Shown here: positions 34,456 through 43,342 of the stretch, in pieces | Layout of the letters: every line of letters begins with the position of its first letter | Numbering within the stretch: position 1 is the first letter of the stretch | Source of the DNA: Thalassotalea_H castellviae | GTDB taxonomy: Bacteria; Pseudomonadota; Gammaproteobacteria; Enterobacterales; Alteromonadaceae | NCBI RefSeq assembly: GCF_031846185.1 | Contig: NZ_JAVRIF010000001.1 | Location: forward strand, 620,001-684,000 | DNA: 64,000 nt | Direction: 5' to 3' | Translations under genes and position numbers: made by a program | Notes under the pieces: model-generated | The model's database searches: none | What the model saw: the letters and a program-made list of their open reading frames with translations, nothing else | Told to the model about the DNA's origin: nothing

Positions 34456-35925
34456 TTAATTTAACAGTGTATTTAAGCAAACAATACGCATGTCATTACT
34501 TTCTGTGATTCGTATTTTCGCGCTTCTGTTAGCTAAATCGACTACTAACGTTGCACTGTGTTCATCTTTTTCCCATTTCATTTCCAGAGCTGAAAAATCA
34601 CTGTTAACAGTAAATTCACCATTGAAAGCATCACAGTTATTACGTAATTGAATAAGGCTAACCATTGCTTTAGTAAACGGTTTATTTAGCGCTTTATCAA
34701 TAATTGTACTATCTAGATATGGGCGATTAATGTCCCGCCCAACATTTGTTTTTAACAATAGCTCCATCGCATTTTTTTCAGCTAATAAGCCAGCATAATA
34801 TACCTGAGGTGTGCCAGGAGAGAAAAACTGAATGGCTCGGGCAACTAAATAATCAAAGTCATTTTGCCCTAGTGCATCATAGTAAGTACAATTTACCTGA
34901 TATAAATCGACATTACTTGCAGCTGCACCGGTTGCTTTTTTGCTTTCACCCGCGCTATTTAGATGGATTTTTTCAACAAGATTATCAATTTCACTATTAT
35001 CTAGTAATCCAGGCTTACCATTCATTGGCCCTACATCAATAATGCCAATACCATCGTGTGTATCTAAAACGGTAATACAATTTTTTGGCGAAATTTTTAG
35101 CCACCTAGTTAGTGCGGTAAAATCTCTACTAAAAATACTATGCAATACTAAAGGCGGTAAAGCAAAGTCATAAACTCGATCAACGCGCTTAGCTATTTCT
35201 ATTTGAGTTTGGAAATAAGAATGAATCTCTACAAGGGTTTCAATTCCTAGATCATTAGCGGCTTTGCTTAGCTCATCGATAAATTCAAAGGTTTCATCAA
35301 GCATGAAACAGCTTGTTCCCGCTTTTTTAAATGCATAACCTGCGGCATCTAAGCGGATCATCTTAATGTTATTTTCAGAAAATTTTTTTAAAATACGAGT
35401 TAAATACTCTTTACCCATCTCTGATGTTATGTCTATATCTATTTGATTATCGGTAAATGTTGTCCAAAAATCTTCACTTTCATTATTAGGTAATGCAAAA
35501 TTAGTGAAACAGCTACCTGGTCTTGGGCGATAAATTTTCTTTCGTTGCTGTTCACTTAACCCATTAGGGAAAATTTTATCTTTAGTTAAAAATAAATCCC
35601 AGTAAGGTGAGTTGTTACCGTTAGCTAAGACATCTTTAAATTCTTTAGACTTAGCTGACATGTGGTTAACGATAAGATCCGCCATTAACTCGTGCTCTTG
35701 TCCTAGCGCTTTAATATCATTCCAATTTCCTAGTCGACTATCAACTTGAGTATGATCTATCGGATCGAAGCCTGCATCACTGCCATCAATGGGGTAATAA
35801 AATGGCAATAAATGAATACCTGAAAACAAATCTGTAAGTTGATCATTTAAAATATTATTTAACGTTTGAGTGTCTGATCCGGTTAACCTATCTATGTAGG
35901 TAATTAGTTGAACATTGTTTTTCAT
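34456..35925 (-). CDS. Sucrose phosphorylase (GH13_18)
   Basis: The frame extends to 36000, but the ATG at 35923-35925 gives the family-typical N-terminus MKNNVQLITYIDRL and leaves the operator at 35954-35967 outside the gene, so this start is chosen (489 residues). Catalytic residues fall where expected: nucleophile D193 in IRLDAAGYAFKKAGTS, acid/base E233 in TLVEIHSY, and transition-state D291 in LDTHDGIGI. In Bifidobacterium adolescentis sucrose phosphorylase the corresponding residues are 192, 232 and 290. It splits sucrose with phosphate to glucose 1-phosphate and fructose; the adjacent fructokinase would phosphorylate the fructose. It is divergent from the transporter gene and shares its regulatory spacer. 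Confidence 0.93.
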   Translation of the reverse strand: MKNNVQLITYIDRLTGSDTQTLNNILNDQLTDLFSGIHLLPFYYPIDGSDAGFDPIDHTQVDSRLGNWNDIKALGQEHELMADLIVNHMSAKSKEFKDVLANGNNSPYWDLFLTKDKIFPNGLSEQQRKKIYRPRPGSCFTNFALPNNESEDFWTTFTDNQIDIDITSEMGKEYLTRILKKFSENNIKMIRLDAAGYAFKKAGTSCFMLDETFEFIDELSKAANDLGIETLVEIHSYFQTQIEIAKRVDRVYDFALPPLVLHSIFSRDFTALTRWLKISPKNCITVLDTHDGIGIIDVGPMNGKPGLLDNSEIDNLVEKIHLNSAGESKKATGAAASNVDLYQVNCTYYDALGQNDFDYLVARAIQFFSPGTPQVYYAGLLAEKNAMELLLKTNVGRDINRPYLDSTIIDKALNKPFTKAMVSLIQLRNNCDAFNGEFTVNSDFSALEMKWEKDEHSATLVVDLANRSAKIRITESNDMRIVCLNTLLN

Positions 35926-35953
35926 AAGTTTGCCATTAAATTTTATGTTGATA

Positions 35954-35967
35954 CTTAATCGATTAAG
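35954..35967. promoter_or_regulatory. LacI-family operator, sucrose locus site 1
   Basis: CTTAATCGATTAAG is a perfect 14-bp palindrome in the spacer between sucrose phosphorylase and the divergent GPH transporter. It sits 29 bp before the chosen start of the phosphorylase gene and recurs upstream of the TonB-dependent receptor at 37996. Confidence 0.75.
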
Positions 35968-36191
35968 ATATATCTTTATACACAATGTAACTTTAATCAA
36001 GATTAATTTTTATTTTTTAAGTTGTTAAGACGTAAGAAGAGAATACGAATTAAATAAGGTATTAAAAAATCGGACCAAATAATTAAATAGTATTAAAAAT
36101 AGTCGCTATAAATACGACAAATTCTGAATTGCTTTGTAACTACTTTTGGTTTCATATAGTTGTTAAGAATATAGTCAGAGGAATAAAATAA

Positions 36192-37565
36192 ATGAGCACA
36201 GCATCTAATACAGCGCCATTATCTTTTAAAGAAAAGGTGGGTTATGGCATGGGAGATATGGCATCGAACTTTTATATGGGATTCTTTGCTCTGTTCCTTC
36301 TTTATTATTATACCGATGTATACGGTATTTCTGCTGCGGCAGCAGCAACGATGCTGTTAGTGACAAAGGTCATTGATGCCATTAGTGATCCAGCTATGGG
36401 CTTACTTGCTGACCGAACAACCACTAAGTGGGGTAAATATCGCCCTTATTTACTTTGGATGGCTATTCCCTACGCGCTGCTCGGTTATCTTTTATTCTTA
36501 GGTCCTGAATTTGGTGATACAGGTAAGTTGATTTTTGCGTACGTATCATATTCTTTGGTAATGCTAGCTTATACTGCGATTAATGTTCCTTATTCAGGTT
36601 TAATGGCGGTTATTCACCCTGAATCAGGTGAGCGAACTAAGACGGCTCAATTCAGGTTTATTTTTGCTTCAATCGGCTCGCTAGTTGTTGGAGCTTCAGC
36701 CAAACCTTTAGTTGATTTTTTAGGTGGTGGTGACGAACTACTTGGTTTTCGTCTAACTATTATTTTATTTGCTGTGCTTTCAGTGGCTGTTTTTTGGTAT
36801 ACCTTTGCCGTAACAAAAGAAAGAGTCATGCCTAAGAAGCATGAGGCTAGTATTAAAGAAGACATGTCTTGCTTGTTAGAGAATAAGTCTTGGTTGATAC
36901 TGGTATGCACAGGTGTTTTTGTGGTTGTTGGCTTGGTTTCTCGTTTTGCCTCAATAGCTTATTACACCAAATACTATATGGGTGACGATGGTGCAAATAT
37001 TCTTTTATGGATGGATCAGACAACACTTATAATATCATGTGGGTTGTTGGGACAGTTATTTGGTGCGCTTATTACGCCAATGTTGGTAGCGCGTTTTGAA
37101 AAACATAAGTTAATGTTTGCCACTAATTTATTACATGCATTATTATTATTTTTCGGATTTACTATATCTCCAGATAATCTTGCACTTACCACTATTGTTC
37201 ACACGTTAGGAATCATGACATTTGGTATTGCTATTACCTTGTTGTTTACCATGTATACAGATTGTGTGGAGTACGGAGAGTGGAAAACAGGGAATAATAG
37301 CGCAGGTTTAACGGTATCAGCCTCTATGTTTTCATTGAAGTTTGGCTCTGCCGTCGGGGGCGCGTTACCTGGTTTTATTCTTGCTGCATTTGGTTTTATT
37401 GCCAATGAAAATCAAACACCTGAGTCAATTGAAGGTATTCGCTATATGTTTAACATATTGCCAGCCATGTTCTTTTTTATTGGTGCAGTATTAATACGCT
37501 TCTATAAAATAGATCGCGCACAATTAACGCAAATCGAAAATGATTTAGCACAACGCCGCATTTAA
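36192..37565 (+). CDS. GPH-family sugar:cation symporter, probably for sucrose
   Basis: The 457-residue inner-membrane protein has about 12 hydrophobic segments and begins PLSFKEKVGYGMGDMASNF. The loop after the second segment contains SDPAMGLLADRTTTKWGKYRPY, the GPH (melibiose permease-type) signature DPxxG...T.WGK.RP. It would bring sucrose into the cytoplasm with a cation. It is divergent from the sucrose phosphorylase gene across a 266-bp spacer that contains the LacI-type operator, and it is followed by the TonB-dependent receptor gene. Confidence 0.88.
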   Translation: MSTASNTAPLSFKEKVGYGMGDMASNFYMGFFALFLLYYYTDVYGISAAAAATMLLVTKVIDAISDPAMGLLADRTTTKWGKYRPYLLWMAIPYALLGYLLFLGPEFGDTGKLIFAYVSYSLVMLAYTAINVPYSGLMAVIHPESGERTKTAQFRFIFASIGSLVVGASAKPLVDFLGGGDELLGFRLTIILFAVLSVAVFWYTFAVTKERVMPKKHEASIKEDMSCLLENKSWLILVCTGVFVVVGLVSRFASIAYYTKYYMGDDGANILLWMDQTTLIISCGLLGQLFGALITPMLVARFEKHKLMFATNLLHALLLFFGFTISPDNLALTTIVHTLGIMTFGIAITLLFTMYTDCVEYGEWKTGNNSAGLTVSASMFSLKFGSAVGGALPGFILAAFGFIANENQTPESIEGIRYMFNILPAMFFFIGAVLIRFYKIDRAQLTQIENDLAQRRI

Positions 37566-37744
37566 TTGAAGTGGTAAAAAACCATACATCTTAATTAGCA
37601 TACTGGCGTGACTTCATTGATAGTCATGCCGTCTAATTGTTCATTGATTTTATTCTTTATTACATCCTCAATATTTCCTGTTGATAAAAATTGATAGTGA
37701 TTAATTACAGTCAATTTCATCCCATCACTTCTTGGATACAAAAA

Positions 37745-37758
37745 AATTATCGATTAAG
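37745..37758. promoter_or_regulatory. LacI-family operator, sucrose locus site 2 (imperfect)
   Basis: AATTATCGATTAAG matches the palindrome CTTAATCGATTAAG at 11 of 14 positions, with an intact right half. It lies 148 bp upstream of the better site at 37893-37910. Confidence 0.5.
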
Positions 37759-37892
37759 TGCAAATCACATATAACAGCAACAAAATAAAACAAACAAATA
37801 CAATAAAACATGTTATTAAACATGGCCTTAAAATAATAACAGAAACTTATTATAAAATAACTTGCATAACCACCAGAATTGGGTCTATCATA

Positions 37893-37910
37893 AACTTAAT
37901 CGATTAAGTT
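37893..37910. promoter_or_regulatory. LacI-family operator, sucrose locus site 3
   Basis: AACTTAATCGATTAAGTT is a perfect 18-bp palindrome, 85 bp upstream of the TonB-dependent receptor ATG. It contains the same core as the site before sucrose phosphorylase. Confidence 0.78.
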
Positions 37911-37995
37911 CGTAGTTAAAAAGAAACTTATCGGCAATATAACTGAATAAATTTGAAGCATATCAAATATACTTTACAAAGAACGGGGTGAGAAC

Positions 37996-40419
37996 ATGAA
38001 AAAAGCTACATACAAAAAATTAATACTAAGTACGTTAGCTATGGCTATATGCTCTAGCTTGAACGCAGCAGAAAAAAATAACGCAGAAGAAGTTGTAACT
38101 AAAGGGATTGACTTTGAAACAATCGTTGTAACCGGTTCAGTTGGTAAAGGCAAAACGGTTATGGCTTCAAGTGTTTCTGTCAGTAGCATGTCTGAAGACC
38201 AAATTGAAATTGCGACTCCTCGAAGCAGTGCTGAAGCATTTAGAAATATTCCTGGTGTTCGTGCTGAAGCATCAGGCGGTGACGGTAACGCTAACCTTGC
38301 TGTACGTGGTCTTCCAGTAGCTGCTGGTGGTGCTAAATTCATGCAAATCCAAGAAGATGGGTTACCAATTTTACAATTTGGTGATATCGCTTTTGGTAAC
38401 ACTGATATTTTCTTACGTATAGATTCTACAATGGCTTCTATTGATGCTATTCGTGGTGGCTCTGCATCAACGCTTGCTACAAACGCTCCAGGCGGCATAA
38501 TCAACATCGTTAGTAAAACAGGCGAAAGTGAATCTGGTAGCGTAGCTACTACAATTGGTTTAGATTACGATTCAACCCGTACAGATTTTGAATTTGGTGG
38601 CGAGCTTAACGATTCTACCTATTTCCATATTGGTGGTTTCTATCGACAAGGTGAAGGCGTTCGAGAAACTGGTTTTACAGGTAACAAAGGTGGTCAAATT
38701 AAAGCTAACATCACTAAAGAGTTTGATGATGGTTACGTTAGACTTTATTTAAAACATTTAGATGATACCACTACAGCATATTTACCTATGCCTATTCATG
38801 CTGATGGCTCTTCAGTTAAAGGGTTTGATGCTTCTGCTGGCACTCCTCATACTCCATACCACACATCAATGCTTACAACTGATGGTGCTGGTAATGGACG
38901 TCTTTCTGACATGCGTAATGGCATGAGTCCTAAAGTTGACGCGCTTGGTTTTGAAGCAGTATTTGATTTAGGCAATGACTGGTCTGTTGAAAACAGAATG
39001 AGAATTTCTCGCACAGAAGGCAGCTTCACAAGCCCATTCCCTGAGAGTATTCAAGGAAGTCAAACTTTAGCTGATAGTTTAGCTGGTGCAGGTGCAACAT
39101 TAACTTACGCAAATGGCCCTCAAGCAGGTAATGCTTATACTGCGGATAACCTAATGCGCGTTCATTCGTTTGACGTTGAGATGACTGACTTAGACTTTAT
39201 GGTTAACGATTTCAAACTAACGAAAACAATAAATGATACTAGCTTTATCTTTGGTTTATATAACTCACATCAAAACATCCAACAATCTTGGTTGTGGAAC
39301 TCTTACTTATATGAAGTAAAAGGTAACGATGCAGCACTTGTTGATGTAACTGCCGCTGACGGTACTGCATTTAGTGACAATGGCGTTATCGCATATGGTG
39401 TTCCTGCATGGGGTAACTGTTGTACACGTAATTACGACTTAGCATACACAATTCAAGCCCCATACGCAGCGTTCAGTACAAGTTTTGATAACATAAATAT
39501 CGACGGTAGTGTTCGTTATGACAGTGGAACTGCCACAGGTTCTTATGCAGGTGCAGCTCAATCTACAGTTGACATGAATGGTGACGGTGTAATTCATCAA
39601 ATAGAACAAAGTGTTTCAAATGTAAACAACGCAGCTGCAAACAATGTTAATTACGATTGGGGCTACATATCATATTCTTTAGGCGCTAACCTTCAAATTA
39701 ATGACGATTTGGCAACATTTGCTCGTTTAAGCCACGGTGCTACAGCTAATGCAGATCGCTTAGCATTTGGTAAAATTGATTCCGCAGGTGTTGCAAAAGA
39801 TGAAGACATCTATGATGAAGTTGATCAGTTAGAGCTTGGTGTTAAATTCCGTCAAGATGAATTATCAATATTTGCTACTGCGTTCTTTGCAGAAACACAA
39901 GAGCAGAACTTTGAAGCAACGAGCCAGAAATTCTTTGACCGTGAATATGAGTCAAAAGGTATTGAAGTTGAATCTACATACTACATTGGTGACTTTGATG
40001 TACGTGCTAACTTAACGTGGACTGATTCTGAAATAGTTAAAGATGCCATTAACCCAACCGTTGTTGGTAATACGCCTAGACGACAAGCAGATCTTGTTTA
40101 CTCTATCACTGGTCGTTATAACTTAGATGAAGGTTCAGTTGGAGCTAACATTATTGGAACAACTGATTCTTATGCTCAAGATGGCATCGACCAAAATGCT
40201 CCAGATGCACTTAAATTAGATGGTTATGTACAAGTTAATGCTTTTGCTCAATACCTTCTTTCAGAATCATTTAGTGTTTCTTTGAACATTAATAATTTAT
40301 TTGACACTGTTGGTATTACAGAAGCTGAAGAAGCTTTCGCTACATCAGCTAAGTCTATTATACGAGGAAGATCAATCCAAGGTCGTTCAACTACTCTTTC
40401 GCTTAAATACGAATTTTAA
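37996..40419 (+). CDS. TonB-dependent receptor, probably for sucrose
   Basis: The 807-residue outer-membrane receptor has a Sec signal peptide cut near A24 (SSLNA/A). The TonB box region is around FETIVVTGSV, a plug domain lies at about 55-165 (AEAFRNIPGVRAEA and NLAVRGLP), and the barrel ends in TTLSLKYEF with the terminal Phe. It would import sucrose or sucrose-containing oligosaccharides across the outer membrane. The substrate is inferred from the operator in front of it and from its sucrose phosphorylase and fructokinase neighbours. A short hairpin lies between it and scrK. Confidence 0.88.
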   Translation: MKKATYKKLILSTLAMAICSSLNAAEKNNAEEVVTKGIDFETIVVTGSVGKGKTVMASSVSVSSMSEDQIEIATPRSSAEAFRNIPGVRAEASGGDGNANLAVRGLPVAAGGAKFMQIQEDGLPILQFGDIAFGNTDIFLRIDSTMASIDAIRGGSASTLATNAPGGIINIVSKTGESESGSVATTIGLDYDSTRTDFEFGGELNDSTYFHIGGFYRQGEGVRETGFTGNKGGQIKANITKEFDDGYVRLYLKHLDDTTTAYLPMPIHADGSSVKGFDASAGTPHTPYHTSMLTTDGAGNGRLSDMRNGMSPKVDALGFEAVFDLGNDWSVENRMRISRTEGSFTSPFPESIQGSQTLADSLAGAGATLTYANGPQAGNAYTADNLMRVHSFDVEMTDLDFMVNDFKLTKTINDTSFIFGLYNSHQNIQQSWLWNSYLYEVKGNDAALVDVTAADGTAFSDNGVIAYGVPAWGNCCTRNYDLAYTIQAPYAAFSTSFDNINIDGSVRYDSGTATGSYAGAAQSTVDMNGDGVIHQIEQSVSNVNNAAANNVNYDWGYISYSLGANLQINDDLATFARLSHGATANADRLAFGKIDSAGVAKDEDIYDEVDQLELGVKFRQDELSIFATAFFAETQEQNFEATSQKFFDREYESKGIEVESTYYIGDFDVRANLTWTDSEIVKDAINPTVVGNTPRRQADLVYSITGRYNLDEGSVGANIIGTTDSYAQDGIDQNAPDALKLDGYVQVNAFAQYLLSESFSVSLNINNLFDTVGITEAEEAFATSAKSIIRGRSIQGRSTTLSLKYEF

Positions 40420-40464
40420 TTCGTTGAGTGTTTTGGTTTAAAAAATAATACTAAAAGTAACATC

Positions 40465-40489
40465 AAGCCCATATTTTATGGGCTTTTTT
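40465..40489 (+). terminator. Terminator or attenuator between receptor and fructokinase genes
   Basis: AAGCCCATA (40465-40473) pairs with TATGGGCTT (40477-40485) around a 3-nt loop and is followed by TTTT. Since the fructokinase ATG is only 14 bp further on, it may reduce rather than block read-through. Confidence 0.8.
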
Positions 40490-40502
40490 ATAAGGTGAAA
40501 TT

Positions 40503-41459
40503 ATGCTTTCTCTACTCAGTTATGGCGAAGTATTGGTAGATTTTCTACCCTCTTCATTCGATAACCCATGTTACATGCCATTAGCTGGCGGCGCACCAGC
40601 AAATGTCGCTGTAGCCTTTGCAAAGCTTGGTGGTACAAGTTACTTTGCAGGCGGCATTAGCGAAGATAATTTTGGCAATATGCTAGTGCAACAACTAGAA
40701 CATGAAGGTGTTAATACTGCTTTCGTAAAAAGAATACCAAATGCAAATACAGCATTAGTACTCGTCAGTTTAGACAATTCAGGTGAAAGAACCTTTAATT
40801 TCTATCGCCATAATACTGCTGACATGAAATATAAAAAAGCACACATTAATCATATAAAGTGGCAAAACTTAGGCATTTTTCACTATTGTTCAAACACATT
40901 AACTAACGAATCAATGTACAACAACACGCTTTACGCAATAGAACATGCGAAAGCCAACAATATAGTAATCAGTTTTGATGTTAACCTTCGCCAGCAACTT
41001 TGGCATGAATTAACGTTATTACCTGAACGAGTTGAAGCATGTATTAAGAAAAGCGACATCATAAAATTAAGTAGAGATGAAGCTGAATATCTAGCTAAAA
41101 TTAGACAAGTAACTATCGAAAGTTATATAGGCTATTTATTGTCACTAAGCGCTCAACTAGTCGTTATTACTGATGGGGAAAATGCTGTACAAGTAACTTG
41201 CACTCATTTTTCGGTAACTATTGATGTGCCTAAAGTATCTCCGATAGATACCACTGGCGCAGGTGATAGCTTTATTTCAGGGTTTCTATTTTCACTCGCT
41301 CAATCAGTTAAAAGTAATGAAGACATAAAAACAGTACATGAAGCTATTGAGCAACTTGAGCATGTTACTGCCGCTGTGTTATTTGGCTCGAAATGTGGTG
41401 CATTTACCTGTCAGAAAAAAGGCGCCTTCACAGCATTACCACACCTAACTGATATCTAA
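40503..41459 (+). CDS. scrK: Fructokinase (PfkB family)
   Basis: The 318-residue sugar kinase starts LSYGEVLVDFLP, with GGAPANVAVAFAKLGG (PfkB signature 1) and DTTGAGDSFISGFLF (signature 2, with the catalytic Asp). It is the fructokinase type of the family and would phosphorylate the fructose released by the sucrose phosphorylase in the same cluster. RBS AAGGTGAAATT precedes the ATG. The next gene in the direction of transcription is the truncated pgi, which fits a pathway feeding hexose phosphates into glycolysis. The symbol is given from context and family. Confidence 0.85.
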   Translation: MLSLLSYGEVLVDFLPSSFDNPCYMPLAGGAPANVAVAFAKLGGTSYFAGGISEDNFGNMLVQQLEHEGVNTAFVKRIPNANTALVLVSLDNSGERTFNFYRHNTADMKYKKAHINHIKWQNLGIFHYCSNTLTNESMYNNTLYAIEHAKANNIVISFDVNLRQQLWHELTLLPERVEACIKKSDIIKLSRDEAEYLAKIRQVTIESYIGYLLSLSAQLVVITDGENAVQVTCTHFSVTIDVPKVSPIDTTGAGDSFISGFLFSLAQSVKSNEDIKTVHEAIEQLEHVTAAVLFGSKCGAFTCQKKGAFTALPHLTDI

Positions 41460-41501
41460 TACTCGATATAACTTACTCATATTTATATACCTAGGATCGA
41501 C

Positions 41502-41679
41502 ATGCAATCTAGAGAAAAGCTTAATAGCTGGCAGCAATTAACAAAACATGCACAACTAATGAAAAACCAACATATCAAGGACTTATTCGCTAAAGATAGC
41601 GAGCGATTTAGTAAATTTTCAATCAAACTGCCCTCTATACTCTTAGATTATTCTAAAAATGTAACGGTCAACTTATTTT
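41502..41679 (+). pseudogene. pgi: Glucose-6-phosphate isomerase, 5' fragment cut off by an IS
   Basis: The 53 codons from ATG 41502 read like the start of Pgi, with HIKDLFAKDSERFSKFS and ILLDYSKN, where the full-length protein would continue. At 41660/41661 the IS inverted repeat begins, and the reading frame then runs six more residues to a TAG at 41677. The rest of the gene (about 490 codons) is not present on the other side of the IS, so the gene is truncated. Whether another pgi exists in the genome cannot be seen here. Confidence 0.88.
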
Positions 41680-41689
41680 AGAGACTTGT

Positions 41690-42403
41690 TTAGGCACTTT
41701 TTAGTATTTTCATTTCATATTCTGCTGGTGAAATACTTCCAAGCTTATAGTGTCGTCTTTTCTGATTATAAAACGGTTCAATGTAATCAATAATATCCGC
41801 CATTGCTTCTCGTCTTGTTTGATAACGACGATAATTTACTCGCTCTGATTTTAAGCTACGGAAAAATCGTTCAGTAACGGCATTATCTAAACAATTACCA
41901 CGGCGACTCATACTAGAAATTAATCCATGTTCTTTAAGTGAACATTGAAATGCTTCACATGTATATTGAACACCTTGATCGCTATGGAAGATAACATCAT
42001 TATTAGGCTGTCGTTTGTTTACTGCTAATCGCAACGCTCTCGTAGTAAGTTCGCTATTTGGTTTGTCAGAGAACGCCCAACTGATCACTTTGCGTGAGCA
42101 TAAGTCCATGATGACTGCTAAATATAACCAACCTTGTTGTGTTAGAATGTAGGTTATATTACCTGACCATAAGGTATTTAATTGCTCCGGGTTAAATTGT
42201 CGATTTAAATAATTCGGCGCAATGACTGATGCTTTTCCACCTGATGGGTAACGATTTTGTTTCGGTCGTTTAGCCACAAGTTTTAAGCGTTTCATCGATG
42301 TTCTTACTTTATGAATACCTAAGTTGAACCCCATAGCTTGTAGCTCTGTTAGCATTCTACGTTTGCCATAGGTGGCATCCATATCAACGTGAACTTGCTT
42401 CAT
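41690..42403 (-). CDS. IS3-family transposase OrfB, catalytic residue changed
   Basis: The 237-residue conventional ORF starts at an internal ATG. The orfB frame continues upstream to about 42590, where it joins orfA at a run of seven A followed by G, the usual site for -1 ribosomal frameshifting. The HTH_21-like and rve integrase domains are present. Of the DDE triad, the second Asp (FHSDQGVQY) and the Glu (NAVTERFF) are present, but the first motif, usually GDITYI, reads GNITYI here, so the catalytic Asp is Asn. A single G-to-A transition explains the change. Enzyme activity is therefore doubtful. Confidence 0.9.
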   Translation of the reverse strand: MKQVHVDMDATYGKRRMLTELQAMGFNLGIHKVRTSMKRLKLVAKRPKQNRYPSGGKASVIAPNYLNRQFNPEQLNTLWSGNITYILTQQGWLYLAVIMDLCSRKVISWAFSDKPNSELTTRALRLAVNKRQPNNDVIFHSDQGVQYTCEAFQCSLKEHGLISSMSRRGNCLDNAVTERFFRSLKSERVNYRRYQTRREAMADIIDYIEPFYNQKRRHYKLGSISPAEYEMKILKSA

Positions 42404-42534
42404 AGCCGCCTCAAGCTTTATTTTTTCAGCATTAATGACGCTAAGTTTAGTACGGTAGTAAAACGTACTAGGTCCGATGGATAAACATCGACAAATTTGT
42501 TGAACATTACTCCCAGCCTTTTTCAGTTTTACAG

Positions 42535-42838
42535 CTATTTGTTGCCGTTGCTCATTTCCATTGCGAAAAAGGCCGATGCTTTTTTTAATAGCTGATTGTC
42601 ACTTTTTAACTGTTTCACTTGTTTTTCTAGTTCTTGAATACGTATTTGCTCTGGCGTTAAAGCACTAGGTTTGGGGGTAATACCACGTTGTTATTTTTCT
42701 GTACTGAGTTACCCAACGTTGAATTGATGATAATCCAACATCCATCGCAGCAGCTGCATCTTTATGCTTGTAACCGTGGACAATAACTAATTCTGCGCAT
42801 TCATGTTTAAATTCGGTTGATAATATTTTCTTTGGCAT
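42535..42838 (-). pseudogene. IS3-family OrfA, frameshifted
   Basis: The ATG at 42836-42838 starts MPKKILSTEFKHECAELVI, an HTH_Tnp_1-type OrfA. After QRWVTQYRK (about 42690) the frame runs off and stops at 42665. In another frame the reading resumes as GITPKPSALTPEQ and ends at TAG (42535-42537). The simplest explanation is one inserted base in the run of A near 42690. The protein is not made intact, so the OrfAB fusion is also lost. Confidence 0.85.
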
Positions 42839-42906
42839 TTTGACCTCGTTATTTAAAGTAATAATACCTCTAACGAAGTCTCTAGTTAAATTGTACCGTT
42901 ACAATT

Positions 42907-43068
42907 TATTGGATTGCAAAGCAATTAGGACATACATCGATAAAAATGATCGAAAAGCACTATGGTAAGTGGATGAATATGGAACGTTCAGATATGGCTC
43001 AGCAAGTTTCAGAAAAATTAGGTTTCATTGAAAATGCTCCAATAACGATCCAAAAAAGAATAGAGTGA
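42907..43068 (+). pseudogene. Tyrosine recombinase (integrase), C-terminal remnant
   Basis: Beginning right after the IS end, the frame reads WIAKQLGHTSIKMIEKHYGKW, which is the last conserved block of phage-type tyrosine recombinases (LGH motif and catalytic Tyr in KHYGK). It continues to TGA at 43066-43068. The N-terminal ~85 % of the gene is missing because the IS or a deletion took its place. It is distinct from the P4-type integrase at 56823-58067. The 3' end lies 30 bp before the att repeat at 43099, as expected for an integrase at the border of a tRNA-associated element. Confidence 0.85.
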
Positions 43069-43098
43069 CGATAAAACATTGAAAAATAAAGAAAAAGA

Positions 43099-43113
43099 AT
43101 GGCGGTGACGGAG
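43099..43113. other. Attachment-site repeat (att), left copy
   Basis: ATGGCGGTGACGGAG is identical to 58277-58291, which covers the 3' end of tRNA-Ser (complement). Partial identity continues on the element side (TCGAA is shared a few bases on). It marks the left border of the integrative element. Confidence 0.85.
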
Positions 43114-43187
43114 GAAGTCGAAAAAGAAAACTAAAGAATTGATATAAAAGCAAACATATAAACATCACCCCCCGAAGTAGTACCATC

Positions 43188-43200
43188 AATGGTACATTAA
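43188..43200. repeat. Arm-type repeat at left end of element
   Basis: AATGGTACATTAA occurs here and twice at the right end beside the integrase gene (58123-58135 and 58144-58156). The presence at both ends suggests integrase or excisionase arm sites. Confidence 0.6.
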
Positions 43201-43342
43201 TAAAAAATCAGATGGAGATATTCGAAAAAACAGTATAATAATCTGTTAAATAATAACTCATCAATTAACAAATAAAACTTGTAGTACTACTAAAAAAACA
43301 TCTAAACCTATGTTACCTTTATGCCATTAACATGAACTAATA

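Larger units (their letters stand above)
37566..37995. other. Intergenic region with two sucrose-type operators
   Basis: No gene is seen in this 430-bp AT-rich spacer between the GPH transporter and the TonB-dependent receptor. It holds a weak hairpin (37605-37613 with 37622-37630, one G-T pair, poor T tail) and two LacI-type palindromes. Confidence 0.55.
41660..42903. mobile_element. IS3-family insertion sequence, degenerate
   Basis: The element is 1244 bp. Its ends are inverted repeats: the left end starts TGTAACGGT and the right end is ACCGTTACA, with further partial matches for about 28 bases including AGAGACTT. The element has the typical orfA and orfB on the minus strand. No target duplication is seen: the left flank ends CTAAAAA and the right flank begins ATTTATT. 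orfA is frameshifted, and the first DDE residue of orfB is changed, so it is probably immobile. Confidence 0.88.

Noticed and set aside
35926..36000. N-terminal 25-residue extension of sucrose phosphorylase
   Set aside because: It would cover the operator at 35954-35967 and is not found in the family; the ATG at 35923-35925 fits better.
37605..37630. Terminator after the GPH transporter gene
   Set aside because: The stem has a G-T pair and no proper T run follows, so it was noted only as a weak hairpin.
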